Under the pieces are notes generated by a model. The model was given only the letters and a program-made list of their open reading frames with translations, was not told the DNA's origin and made no database searches. From JBOHBN01 sp050698355 (GTDB lineage Bacteria; Actinomycetota; Actinomycetes; Streptosporangiales; WHST01): 18,812 bases of DNA. Location of the stretch: contig JBOHBN010000008.1 of the NCBI GenBank assembly GCA_050698355.1, positions 1-18,812 on the forward strand, in the 5' to 3' direction. A program made the translations under genes and the position numbers. Below are positions 1-6,840 of the stretch, in pieces (within the stretch, counting starts at the first letter, position 1; each line of letters starts with the position of its first letter).

Positions 1-754
1 GTTGTGGTCGCTGATCCGCTGCCTCGGCACCCTGATCCGGGACCGGCTGGTCGAGGTGTGGGCGATCGACCCGAAGGGCGGCATGGAACTGGCCGCCGGT
101 CAACCGCTGTTCGCGCGGTACTGCTACGGCGACGAGGCGACCGACACCACCGAGCCGCGTAAGCGTGCGTACGAGCTGTCCTTCGCGGAGGTGCTGGAAG
201 CCGCGGTGGACGTGATGCGGGAGCGGCAGGCACGGCTTCGGGGTCATACGCGGGTGCACAAGCCGACAGTCGATGACCCGCTGGTCGTGATCCTGGTAGA
301 CGAGCTGGCTTCGCTGACCGACTACGTGACCGACCGGGACGCCAAGAAGCGCATCGGCGCGGCACTGCAACTGCTCCTCTCCCAGGGCCGCGCGTGCGGG
401 GTCGTGGTGGTGGCGGCGTTGCAGGACCCGCGCAAGGACGTGCTCCCGTTCCGGGGCCTGTTCCCGACCCGGATCGGCCTTCGGGTCTCCGAGCCGGACG
501 AGGCCGATCTGGTGCTGGGTAAGGGCATGCGGGACAAGGGTGCCCGCTGCGAGGAGATCAGTCCCGACACCCCAGGCGTCGGCTACGTCGCCATCGACGG
601 GCAACCCGAACCGGTACGGGTCCGCTTCGGGTTCGTCGACGATGAGGAGATCACCCGCATCGCGGCCACCTACCGGCCCGGCTCGACAGACAGCACGGCC
701 CCGCTGGCGCTGGTCGGCGCGGACGGGGACAGCTCGGACGGGGGTGCGTCATGA
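1..754 (+). CDS. traSA: TraSA-like FtsK/SpoIIIE DNA translocase, C-terminal part (5' truncated by window)
   Basis: This is the C-terminal part (about 250 residues) of an FtsK/SpoIIIE-type ATPase, the single protein that moves double-stranded DNA between mycelial cells in pSAM2-type elements. The frame is open from the first bases. WSLIRCLGTLI at the start is the helix that normally follows the Walker A loop, so Walker A and the N-terminal membrane part lie outside the window. Walker B is clear (PLVVILVDELASL, near 280-310). It is followed by the conserved translocase segments QGRACGVVVVAALQDPRKD and FPTRIGLRVSE, and GVGYVAIDGQPEPVRVRFGFV near the end matches the family C-terminal strand region. 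Its stop overlaps the start of the next gene (ATGA), so translational coupling is likely. It heads the tra-rep-xis-int order typical of these elements. The family call is firm; the symbol rests on context. Confidence 0.9.
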   Translation, partial: LWSLIRCLGTLIRDRLVEVWAIDPKGGMELAAGQPLFARYCYGDEATDTTEPRKRAYELSFAEVLEAAVDVMRERQARLRGHTRVHKPTVDDPLVVILVDELASLTDYVTDRDAKKRIGAALQLLLSQGRACGVVVVAALQDPRKDVLPFRGLFPTRIGLRVSEPDEADLVLGKGMRDKGARCEEISPDTPGVGYVAIDGQPEPVRVRFGFVDDEEITRIAATYRPGSTDSTAPLALVGADGDSSDGGAS

Positions 755-915
755 CGGCCGCACAGACGCTCCGGGAGGTCTACGGATTCGACTGCTCGGT
801 CTGCCTCGACTTCGGCCACCTCGGCGAGCTGGGGCCATGCCCCCAGTGCTGCCCCGACGCCTACGCCGAACACATCGCCGCGAGCCTCGACCAGGGCGCG
901 GGGGTGGTCGCGTGA
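751..915 (+). CDS. Small AICE zinc-ribbon-like protein, 54 aa
   Basis: This short gene starts with ATG overlapping the traSA stop (ATGA) and ends in a TGA that overlaps the GTG of the replication gene (GTGA), so it is embedded in a tight operon. The product is 54 aa and has two cysteine pairs, C15-x2-C18 and C30-x2-C33, plus C34, spaced like a miniature zinc ribbon. The first pair lies in DCSVCLDFGH and the second in GPCPQCCPDAY. Small cysteine-pair proteins between the translocase and replication genes are common in actinomycete integrative elements, usually without known function. I do not assign one. The exact overlaps on both sides and the paired cysteines argue that it is a real gene, although it is very short. 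Confidence 0.72.
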   Translation: MTAAQTLREVYGFDCSVCLDFGHLGELGPCPQCCPDAYAEHIAASLDQGAGVVA

Positions 916-2468
916 GTGCCCTTGAACATGTGACCGCCGAGCAGCTACGGGAACTGGCCGTCGACCAGGGCGCGTGCATTCGCCCGCTGCTCCAGCGGCT
1001 CACCGATACCGAGACCGGCACGTCGCAGACGGTGCCGATCCCGTGCGGCTCCACCAGGGAGGCGGTCTGCCCTCCGTGCGCGAGGAAGGCCCGGGCGCTG
1101 CGGATGCAGCAATGCCGGGAGGGCTGGCACCTCACCGACGACCCGCTCCCACCAGAGCGGGAAGAAGACGAGGAGGACCAGGGCGAGGGCGAGGGCGAGG
1201 GGACCGGTAGCGACGCCGGCGAAGACGAGCAGAAGCCTCCCGCTCGCCGGGTGCGGTCCACTCGCCGCCGGCAGGACGCGCCCGACCTGCCCAAGCTGCC
1301 AGTCGAGCATCGTTCGCTGGGGCGAACCTTCACCGGCCCGGACGGCACCGTCTACCGCCCGAGCATGTTCCTCACGCTCACCCTGCCGAGCTACGGGCAC
1401 GTGAAGGCTGACGGTACGCCGGTCGACCCGAACACCTACGACTACCGCAGCGCGGCGCTCGATGCGTTGCACTTCCCCAAGCTGGTGGACCGGTTCTGGC
1501 AGAACCTCCGTAGGGCTGCGGGCTATCAGGTCCAGTACTTCGCTGCCGTGGAACCGCAACGCCGGCTGTCTCCGCACCTGCACGCCGCCGTTCGGGGGAC
1601 GATGCCTCGGGAGGTACTCAGGCAGGTCGTAGCCGCGACGTACGCCCAATTGTGGTGGCCGCGCTTCGACGAGCCGGTCTACGTGGACACGCTTCCGGTC
1701 TGGATGGACGGGGCCGGCTACGTGGACCCGGACACCGGCCAAGTGCTGCCCACCTGGAACGAGGCGCTCGACACCCTGGACGAGCAGGATGCGGGACCGG
1801 CCCACGTGCTGCGGTTCGGCACCCAGCTCGACATGGCCGGTCTTCTCGCGGGCAGTGAGGACGCCAACAAGGCGGTGGGCTACCTGTGCAAGTACCTCAC
1901 CAAGTCGGTCTCTGACACCTACGACGGCGAGACACCCAAGCCTGCTCGCCGGCGTCACCTGGAGCGGCTGCAGGCCGAGACGCGCTGGCTGCCTTGCACC
2001 CCGGAGTGCCCCAACTGGCTACGGTTCGGGGTTCAGCCGAAGACCGCCGAGAAGGAAATGACAGCGGGCTGCTGCACGTCGCCGGCGCACTCGCCGGACA
2101 CGCTCGGGCTCGGCGGCCGCCGCGTGCTCGTCTCCCGCTACTGGACCGGCAAGACTCTCACCGACCATCGGGCCGACCGGGCAACGATCGTAAAGACGGT
2201 CCTCGAGGAAGCCGGCTACGACGCTCCCGACGTGGACCGTTGTTCGGCAACCGCGCTCGGCAGCGACGGTCTGCCTCGGTTCGTCTGGTCGCCGGTCCTA
2301 CCCGAGGACAGCGACATGCTCAGCTACCGGGCGCTGCTCATCGAATCCATCGCCGAACGCCGACGATGGCGCACCCAATACGAGCAGGCGAAGCGAGAAA
2401 CGGAACCGGACACCCGTTCGGCAACTGGCACTGGTGAGGGGAGGTGGCAACGTGAGCGCACGGCCTGA
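912..2468 (+). CDS. repSA: RepSA-like rolling-circle replication initiator
   Basis: The product (518 aa from GTG 912) is a HUH-type replication initiator of the kind that nicks the excised circular AICE and starts rolling-circle replication. The metal-binding HUH motif is SPHLHAAVRG (H222, H224). The nicking-tyrosine motif is GYLCKYLTKS (Y324 or Y328). An N-terminal cysteine cluster (C45, C53, C56, C68, around CPPCARKARALR) looks like a zinc finger and is typical of actinomycete Rep proteins. Between it and the HUH domain is a strongly acidic low-complexity stretch (about residues 80-107) encoded partly by GGCGAG repeats, followed by an Arg-rich patch. The frame stays open upstream to 540, but that part overlaps traSA and the 54-aa gene. 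GTG 912 overlaps the preceding stop, so I chose it. The 3' end overlaps xis by 17 nt. Confidence 0.88.
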   Translation: MSALEHVTAEQLRELAVDQGACIRPLLQRLTDTETGTSQTVPIPCGSTREAVCPPCARKARALRMQQCREGWHLTDDPLPPEREEDEEDQGEGEGEGTGSDAGEDEQKPPARRVRSTRRRQDAPDLPKLPVEHRSLGRTFTGPDGTVYRPSMFLTLTLPSYGHVKADGTPVDPNTYDYRSAALDALHFPKLVDRFWQNLRRAAGYQVQYFAAVEPQRRLSPHLHAAVRGTMPREVLRQVVAATYAQLWWPRFDEPVYVDTLPVWMDGAGYVDPDTGQVLPTWNEALDTLDEQDAGPAHVLRFGTQLDMAGLLAGSEDANKAVGYLCKYLTKSVSDTYDGETPKPARRRHLERLQAETRWLPCTPECPNWLRFGVQPKTAEKEMTAGCCTSPAHSPDTLGLGGRRVLVSRYWTGKTLTDHRADRATIVKTVLEEAGYDAPDVDRCSATALGSDGLPRFVWSPVLPEDSDMLSYRALLIESIAERRRWRTQYEQAKRETEPDTRSATGTGEGRWQRERTA

Positions 2469-2655
2469 CCGGGACCGACTGATGACGGTACGGGAGGTGT
2501 TGGCGGAGTTGGGCGACGTGTCGCGGGACACCTTCTATCGGTGGCGGCAGCTCGGTACGGCACCGCCGGCCTTCCGGCTCCCGAACGGGGAGCTGCGGGT
2601 TCGCCGTGGTGATTACCTTGACTGGCTCGACGGACTGCGGACTGAGGCAGCATGA
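2452..2655 (+). CDS. xis: Excisionase, MerR-type helix-turn-helix (Xis)
   Basis: This 67-aa basic protein is almost entirely one winged helix-turn-helix: RLMTVREVLAELG, then VSRDTFYRWRQLGTAPP, then FRLPNGELRVRRGDYLDWL. This is the standard layout of AlpA/MerR-like excisionases that bend DNA at the att site and turn integrase toward excision. A strong Shine-Dalgarno (GGGGAGG) lies just before GTG 2452. The in-frame GTG at 2434 lies upstream of that site and has none of its own, so 2452 is the better start. The gene overlaps the 3' end of the replication gene, and its stop overlaps the integrase ATG (ATGA), so xis and int are probably translated together. The directly adjacent integrase supports an excisionase role over a general regulator. 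Confidence 0.85.
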   Translation: MSARPDRDRLMTVREVLAELGDVSRDTFYRWRQLGTAPPAFRLPNGELRVRRGDYLDWLDGLRTEAA

Positions 2656-4019
2656 GCACGACCTACCGTGTCCGCTTCTGGAAGGTCGCTCACTGGAAGC
2701 GCAAGGCTCGCCCATACGGCGTGCGGTGGGTGACCCAGGACAAGCAGCACTCGGAGTGGTTCCTTACCCGGGCTCTCGCGGACGCACGGCGCTCGGAGTT
2801 GATGCAGGCCGCTCGCGCCGGCGATGCGTTCGACGTGGAGACCGGCTGGCCGGTGGGGGAGCTGCGGCGACGCACGGCTATGACGCTTGTCGAGCTGGCG
2901 CAGTCCTACGTTGACGCCAAGTGGCGAGCGGCTGCCGCCAACACACGTCGTAGCACCGTCGAAGCGCTTGCGACAGCGTGCGCCTCGTTTACCGGGCACG
3001 GCGCGGGGGGTCCGAGCGTTCGGCAATTGCGGCGGGTCCTCATACGCCATCTGCTCCCGCCGCGTGCCCGTGACGGTGACGTTGCGAGTGCGGATAGGGA
3101 CGCCGTGGCGTGGCTGTTGCGGCACTCCCGCCCGGTGACCGAGCTGTCCGAGCTATCGGCGGCACGCGAGCTGCTCGACGGACTGACGCGCAACCTCGAC
3201 GGATCGACGGCGGCCGCCACGGTCATTGGCCGTAAGCGCGCGGTCGTACACAACATGCTCGCCTACGCCGTCGAGCGTGGCGTCCTGGCGAGCAACCCGC
3301 TCCCGGCGGTCAACTGGAAACGACCCAAGCGGGTCGAACAGGTCGACCCACGCGTGGTGGTCAACCCCCGGCAGGCACGCGAGCTGCTGACCGCTGTCTC
3401 CTACGTCGGCGCGCGGAACCAGGACCGGGGCGCGCACCTGGTGGCCTTCTTCGCGGCCATCTACTATTCGGCTGCCCGCCCGGCCGAAGTGGTGAACCTA
3501 CGGCTCAGTGACTGCAAGCTCCCAGACTCCGGTTGGGGCGAGCTGATCTTGTGGGAGTCGCGCCCGGTTGCAGGCAAGCAGTGGACGGACTCCGGCGAGG
3601 CGCACGATCGGCGTGGGCTCAAGCACCGGGCCTCGGGCGACACCCGACCGGTGCCGATCCCGCCGACGTTGGTGCGGACGCTGCGCGGTCACATCGAGCG
3701 GTACGGCACCGCTGCCGATGGCCGGCTGTTTCGCTCGCCTCGCGGGGCAGTGGTCGGCTCCGGGACCTACTCGCGGGTCTGGAAGCAAGCGCGCACGTTC
3801 GCACTGACCCCTGCCCAGGTAGCCTCGCCGCTGGCGAGCACGCCGTACTCGCTCCGCCACGCTGCGGTCTCGACCTGGCTCAACGCCAGCGTCCCCGCTG
3901 CCGAGGTTGCCGCTCGCGCCGGTCACTCGGTAGAGGTGTTGACCAAGGTCTACGCCAAGTGCGTCTACGGGCAACGCGAGACGATCAACGACCGAATCTC
4001 GGCGGTGCTGGGTGACTAG
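2652..4019 (+). CDS. int: Site-specific tyrosine integrase of the AICE
   Basis: The product (455 aa) is a phage-type tyrosine recombinase that integrates and excises the element at a tRNA gene. The N-terminus (YRVRFWKVAHW, YGVRWVTQDKQHSEWF) resembles the arm-binding domain of actinomycete element integrases. A SAM-like core-binding domain follows (about residues 75-215). The catalytic domain shows R276 (SAARPAEVVNLRL), box II R402-H403 in PYSLRHAAVSTWL, H425 in ARAGHS, and the nucleophile Y434 in TKVYAKCV. The first histidine of the common HxxR box is missing (it reads SLRH), which is normal in this subfamily. Length and motifs are complete, so the enzyme is probably active. The gene ends 127 nt from the tRNA-Arg 3' end, as expected for an integrase next to its own att site. 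Confidence 0.95.
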   Translation: MSTTYRVRFWKVAHWKRKARPYGVRWVTQDKQHSEWFLTRALADARRSELMQAARAGDAFDVETGWPVGELRRRTAMTLVELAQSYVDAKWRAAAANTRRSTVEALATACASFTGHGAGGPSVRQLRRVLIRHLLPPRARDGDVASADRDAVAWLLRHSRPVTELSELSAARELLDGLTRNLDGSTAAATVIGRKRAVVHNMLAYAVERGVLASNPLPAVNWKRPKRVEQVDPRVVVNPRQARELLTAVSYVGARNQDRGAHLVAFFAAIYYSAARPAEVVNLRLSDCKLPDSGWGELILWESRPVAGKQWTDSGEAHDRRGLKHRASGDTRPVPIPPTLVRTLRGHIERYGTAADGRLFRSPRGAVVGSGTYSRVWKQARTFALTPAQVASPLASTPYSLRHAAVSTWLNASVPAAEVAARAGHSVEVLTKVYAKCVYGQRETINDRISAVLGD

Positions 4020-4021
4020 CC

Positions 4022-4118
4022 GTTTCGCGATGGTTTCGCAGATGGCGACAGACCGCCGGTCGCAGGGACGGACACTGACAGAGCCTCGAACTGATCCACA
4101 ACCGCGTTTCCGCAGGTC
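4022..4118 (+). repeat. Three GTTTC-GCAG-like direct repeats, candidate integrase arm sites
   Basis: Between int and the tRNA there are three related words: GTTTCGCGATGG (4022-4033), GTTTCGCAGATGG (4033-4045, sharing its first base with the first copy) and GTTTCCGCAGGT (4106-4117). A small hairpin, AGGCA-TTT-TGCCT, lies at 4122-4134. Arm-type binding sites for integrase or excisionase are expected in this interval of a tyrosine-recombinase element, so these repeats are candidates. The similarity is short and partly imperfect, and no binding can be shown from sequence alone. Confidence 0.35.
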
Positions 4119-4146
4119 ACAAGGCATTTTGCCTGATCAAACAGTG

Positions 4147-4190
4147 CGCCCCCGGGAGGATTCGAACCTCCGACACACGGTTTAGGAAAC
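4147..4190 (-). other. Predicted att core of the AICE (3' half of tRNA-Arg)
   Basis: AICE integrases usually recombine within an identity segment that runs from the anticodon loop to the 3' end of a tRNA gene, next to int. Here that segment is about 4147-4190. The partner copy should flank the far end of the element, to the left of this window, so the exact core length cannot be measured. The call rests on family behaviour and the int-tRNA distance, not on a visible repeat pair. Confidence 0.45.
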
Positions 4191-4219
4191 CGTTGCTCTA
4201 TCCCCTGAGCTACGAGGGC
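4147..4219 (-). tRNA. tRNA-Arg(CCT)
   Basis: Read on the minus strand, a complete 73-nt cloverleaf is present. The 7-bp acceptor stem is GCCCTCG paired with CGGGGGC (one T-G wobble), with discriminator G at 4147. The D arm contains AGCTCAGGGGATAGAGC. The anticodon stem is CGGTT/AACCG around the CCT anticodon, which reads AGG arginine codons. The T arm is GGAGG-TTCGAAT-CCTCC. No CCA is encoded, as is common in actinobacteria. The integrase gene ends 127 nt beyond its 3' end, so this gene is the probable integration target. The 3' half would be the copy carried in by the element, which keeps the tRNA intact. Confidence 0.95.
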
Positions 4220-4442
4220 GGGATGCGGGCGGTGGCAGCAAGCGCCAGCCCGGTCCGCCACGGTCAGCGTACCGGGCGCGGCTCCGAGGGCGGTCACGGC
4301 CACTGGGGCGGTCAGGGGCGGCTGTGCCGCTCGCGGATGTTTCATACCCAGCTCTGTGAGAGACACTGAAAGAAGGGTACGAAAGGTCTACAGAGGGGCC
4401 TTTGCCCGGGTTGGGACATCCTCAGGAAGTGAGGTGGTCTGG
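4220..4442. other. Intergenic region between tRNA-Arg and the membrane protein gene
   Basis: No convincing gene is seen here. Reading frames cross it only as GC-rich shadows. It must hold the tRNA promoter on the minus strand (a weak TACGCT box lies on the minus strand around 4265-4275) and the promoter of the membrane protein gene on the plus strand, where no strong -35/-10 pair is visible. Confidence 0.4.
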
Positions 4443-5096
4443 ATGACGAACGTTCACGGCAGTCCTGACCGACGGTGGTGGCGTGTTCCACGCACGCGCG
4501 GGTTGGTGACCGGCGGCCTGCTGGTGCTGCTCGGCGTGTGGGGTGGGCTTGCCATCTTCATCGGCCCATACCTCGGTTACGGATTCACTCCGAACACCCC
4601 TTGGACGTTCACGTGGGGGCGGTTCTGGCTGGAGATCCTCCCGGCCGCGGCGACCGTCTTGGGCGGTCTAGCGCTGCTCGGCACCGCCAACCGGTTCACT
4701 GGTTCGTGGGGCGGGTGGCTCGCAGCCGCCGGCGGCGCGTGGTTCGTGGTCGGCGGGACGTTCTCCCAGTTCTGGAACGGCGGGGCCAACCAGGCCGGCG
4801 TGCCGACCGGTAGCACCCTGTCGCAGGTGGCGCAGACCATCGGGCTGTTCCTCGGACTCGGCGTTGTGGTGCTGTTCCTCGCCGCGGTCGCGCTGACCCG
4901 CTTCGGGATCGAGCCGAAGAGGGCGGCGCCGGAGGCCGAGCGCGTCGATGCCTATCCGGAGGAGCCGGCTCCCGCGGAGCCTGCCGCCGACGAGACGACA
5001 GGGCCGGTCGCAGACGAGCCGGCGGCCGAGGAGCCGACGGGTCGGCGCCGGACACGCCTGCGCCGGGCGCGGCACGAGCGCGAGTCGCGTCAGTAG
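4443..5096 (+). CDS. Membrane protein of unknown function, about 4 TM segments, charged tail
   Basis: The product (217 aa) is an integral membrane protein that I do not recognise at family level. Hydrophobic segments are visible at about residues 20-42 (LVTGGLLVLLGVWGGLAIFI), 60-80 (FWLEILPAAATVLGGLALLG), 88-105 (GWLAAAGGAWFVVGGTF) and 130-155 (IGLFLGLGVVVLFLAAVAL). The C-terminal 60 residues are Glu/Pro/Ala-rich (PEEPAPAEPAADE) and end in an Arg-rich patch, so the tail is probably disordered. The frame is open from 4356, but a GAGG Shine-Dalgarno about 8 nt before ATG 4443 makes that the likely start. It is the first chromosomal gene beyond the tRNA, stands alone, and ends at a hairpin terminator shared with the convergent PAC2 gene. 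Confidence 0.7.
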   Translation: MTNVHGSPDRRWWRVPRTRGLVTGGLLVLLGVWGGLAIFIGPYLGYGFTPNTPWTFTWGRFWLEILPAAATVLGGLALLGTANRFTGSWGGWLAAAGGAWFVVGGTFSQFWNGGANQAGVPTGSTLSQVAQTIGLFLGLGVVVLFLAAVALTRFGIEPKRAAPEAERVDAYPEEPAPAEPAADETTGPVADEPAAEEPTGRRRTRLRRARHERESRQ

Positions 5097-5118
5097 TCGG
5101 TAACGCCGTTGGACCCAA

Positions 5119-5154
5119 GGGCCCTTGATGCTGCCGTGGCAACGTCAAGGGCCC
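5119..5154. terminator. Bidirectional hairpin terminator between convergent genes
   Basis: GGGCCCTTGATG (5119-5130) pairs with CGTCAAGGGCCC (5143-5154), giving a 12-bp stem with one T-G wobble around a 12-nt loop. The loop itself contains TGCC/GGCA. It lies between the stop of the plus-strand membrane gene (5096) and the stop of the minus-strand PAC2 gene (5206). There is no T-run, which is usual for actinobacterial terminators. The near-perfect symmetry would serve both strands. Confidence 0.8.
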
Positions 5155-5205
5155 CGTCAGTGACCTCGGCACGCGACGGGTGCGCAAACCGCAGAGCCGG
5201 TACGG

Positions 5206-6114
5206 TCAGCGCTCCTCGCCGTCGTCGTTGCCCAGGTCAGCGAGGAACTGCTCGGCCTCTGCGGCGAGGTCGTCGCCGCTCGGGAGGCTCTCACGGAGCA
5301 CCGGCAGCTGGGTCCGACTATCGCTGTCGTAGTACCCGTCGTACTGCGCCTCGAGTCGCTGTACGACCCCGCGCACCGCCTCGGAGTTCTCCACCTGCTC
5401 GTCGACGAGCGAGCGCACGTACTCGATCTCCTCGGGCAGGTCGCCGCCCGGCAGCAGCAGGCCCGTGGCGCGCGACACCGACTGCAGCAGCTCCACGATC
5501 GCCTCCGGATACCTGTTCTCCGCCAGGTAGTGGGGTACGTGTACCGCGAATCCCATCGCGTCGTGCCCCCACTCGCCGAGACGCAGCTCAAGCAGAACCG
5601 CGGCGCCCGACGGCATCCGTGCCTCGCCGTGCCACGGGTTCTCCGTGGTCACCAGCTCGGCACGCGTCGCGTGCGTCGTCACGCCGAGCGGCCGCGTGTG
5701 CGGCACGGTCATCGGGATGCCGTGCACGCCGACCGTCAGGCTGACGTCGAACGTGTCCACGAGCTGCCGTACGGCGGCGGCGAACCGCTCCCACTGCATG
5801 TCGGGCTCTGGCCCCGTCAGTAGCAGGAACTCCGCCCCGGCATCGTCGCGCACGGCGTACAGCGTCAGCTCCGGTGCGGCGTACTGCTCGAAGTGATCCT
5901 CGACAAAGGCCACCTCGGGACGCCGTGAGCGGTAGTCGATGAGTTGGTCGACGTCGAACGACGCGACGGTTCGATGCGGCAGCGTCGAGAGCAGCTGCTG
6001 CGCGAAGCCTTCCCCGGCCTCGCCCGCGTCGATGAAGCCGGTCAGCGCGTGAACGAGGACGGGCCTGCCCTCCACGGAGCCGTCCCCGATCTCGTACAGG
6101 CGTTCGAGATTCAT
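5206..6114 (-). CDS. PAC2 family protein (proteasome-assembly-chaperone-like)
   Basis: The product (302 aa) belongs to the PAC2 family, named after a eukaryotic proteasome assembly chaperone and common in actinobacteria. Its bacterial role is not established. Family features include LERLYEIGDG then RPVLVHALTGFIDAGEAG at the N-terminus, FDVDQLIDYRSRRPEV, LYAVRDDAGAEFLLLTGPEPDMQWERF, VGVHGIPMTVPHTRPLGVTTHAT, and MGFAVHVPHYLAENRYPEA. The C-terminal region (about 240-302) is acidic and helical. The frame runs upstream to 6318, but that part overlaps the divergent gene and has no family similarity. ATG 6114 is chosen because the conserved part starts at once and GGGGA precedes it closely. ATG 6123, nine bases upstream, is the alternative. 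It is a monocistronic unit convergent with the gene at 4443. Confidence 0.88.
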   Translation of the reverse strand: MNLERLYEIGDGSVEGRPVLVHALTGFIDAGEAGEGFAQQLLSTLPHRTVASFDVDQLIDYRSRRPEVAFVEDHFEQYAAPELTLYAVRDDAGAEFLLLTGPEPDMQWERFAAAVRQLVDTFDVSLTVGVHGIPMTVPHTRPLGVTTHATRAELVTTENPWHGEARMPSGAAVLLELRLGEWGHDAMGFAVHVPHYLAENRYPEAIVELLQSVSRATGLLLPGGDLPEEIEYVRSLVDEQVENSEAVRGVVQRLEAQYDGYYDSDSRTQLPVLRESLPSGDDLAAEAEQFLADLGNDDGEER

Positions 6115-6197
6115 GATCCCCATCTTCGAGCGTGCATAGCCGATAACGGAGACAACGACCACTGGCGGTCGGGCATTCCAAGTCGTGGGGGCGCGCC

Positions 6198-6203
6198 TAC
6201 GCT
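6198..6203 (+). promoter_or_regulatory. Putative -10 box of a leaderless promoter (TACGCT)
   Basis: TACGCT lies exactly 6 nt before ATG 6210, the arrangement of leaderless actinobacterial transcripts whose first base is the start codon. No Shine-Dalgarno is present before this ATG. The -35 region is not clear. Confidence 0.45.
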
Positions 6204-6209
6204 GTGCGG

Positions 6210-6782
6210 ATGCAACCGGCGACGGGACCACTACGCGCGCTGCGGGCGCTGCTCGTGGCCGCGGCGTGCCTCGCCGTGTCCCTGTTCGGTCACGCCGCAG
6301 CGGGCGGCATGGTGCCATCCGACCGGTTGCTGGGCATCGCCTGGGCCCTGCTAGCGATCGTCGCGTACCTGCTGTCCGGTCGGCGGTGGACGTTCGGACG
6401 GCTACTGCTCGTGCTCGGTGGCACGCAAACGGTGCTGCATCCGGTGTTCGAGTACGGAGACGCGCACGCCGGGATGGCTACCGAGTCGGTAGATGCCGCG
6501 CTCGCGATGAGCCTCACACACCTGCTGGCCGCCGGGGTGCTCGCAGTGGCGCTCGCGCGAGGTGATGCCGCGCTCTGGCGGCTGTTCACCGCAGTGGCGA
6601 GCCTGTTGACTCCGCTCGCCAGCGTCCTGCCGCGCACCGCGCTGTGCTCGGCGCGGTACGCGGCGACTCCCGCTCGGTGCCCCCAACCGCGGGCGTCCAC
6701 CGACGTGCGATGCCCGCTGGCGGCCGCGGTCGACCCGCGTACGACGCGCGGCCCCCCGAAGCACGCCCGCCCCTCGCACTGA
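6210..6782 (+). CDS. Small membrane protein upstream of the copper cluster
   Basis: The product (190 aa) is a hydrophobic protein of a type often found next to ycnI/copC genes in actinobacteria; no function is known to me. Transmembrane segments are visible at about residues 9-30 (LRALLVAAACLAVSLFGHAAAG), 40-57 (LLGIAWALLAIVAYLLSG), 64-80 and 100-120 (LAMSLTHLLAAGVLAVAL). Histidines in VSLFGHAAAG, TVLHPVFEYGDAH and LTHLLA are placed in or beside membrane helices and could bind metal, which is inference. The last 50 residues are Pro/Arg-rich and end with RGPPKHARPSH. The start is ATG 6210, with a leaderless -10 box; GTG 6204 is an alternative. It lies 58 nt before ycnI, in the same direction. 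Confidence 0.72.
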   Translation: MQPATGPLRALRALLVAAACLAVSLFGHAAAGGMVPSDRLLGIAWALLAIVAYLLSGRRWTFGRLLLVLGGTQTVLHPVFEYGDAHAGMATESVDAALAMSLTHLLAAGVLAVALARGDAALWRLFTAVASLLTPLASVLPRTALCSARYAATPARCPQPRASTDVRCPLAAAVDPRTTRGPPKHARPSH

Positions 6783-6796
6783 CGTCATCCGCTCGA

Positions 6797-6820
6797 GCCG
6801 TGCCCGGAAACGGGTACGGC
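6797..6820 (+). promoter_or_regulatory. Perfect GAAA-tetraloop hairpin / operator-like palindrome before ycnI
   Basis: GCCGTGCCCG (6797-6806), loop GAAA (6807-6810) and CGGGTACGGC (6811-6820) form a 10-bp stem with a single G-T wobble. It sits between the small membrane protein gene and ycnI, 20 nt before the ycnI ATG. As RNA it would be an exceptionally stable GNRA hairpin: an intercistronic terminator, attenuator or processing site. As DNA the TGCCC-N6-GGGTA palindrome resembles the GC-flanked TACCC/GGGTA operators of CsoR-type copper sensors. The sequence does not decide between the two. Confidence 0.55.
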
Positions 6821-6840
6821 AAGAAAGGCGTGCTCTGTTC

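Noticed and set aside
540..911. Upstream in-frame extension of the replication initiator frame
   Set aside because: It lies antiphase over traSA and the 54-aa gene, is Arg/Pro-rich shadow sequence, and GTG 912 overlaps the previous stop as expected in this operon.
945..1958. 337-aa minus-strand frame
   Set aside because: Antisense shadow of the replication initiator; no domain or ribosome site.
4016..4366. Minus-strand 116-aa frame across the tRNA
   Set aside because: It runs through the tRNA gene and lacks protein features; chance open frame.
6115..6318. N-terminal extension of the PAC2 protein
   Set aside because: It would overlap the divergent membrane protein gene and its promoter, and it is low-complexity Arg/Pro sequence.
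6640..6782. Possible frameshift in the C-terminal third of the small membrane protein
   Set aside because: The tail is Pro/Arg-rich and odd, but other frames are no better and the RGPP-type ending fits related small membrane proteins, so the frame is kept.
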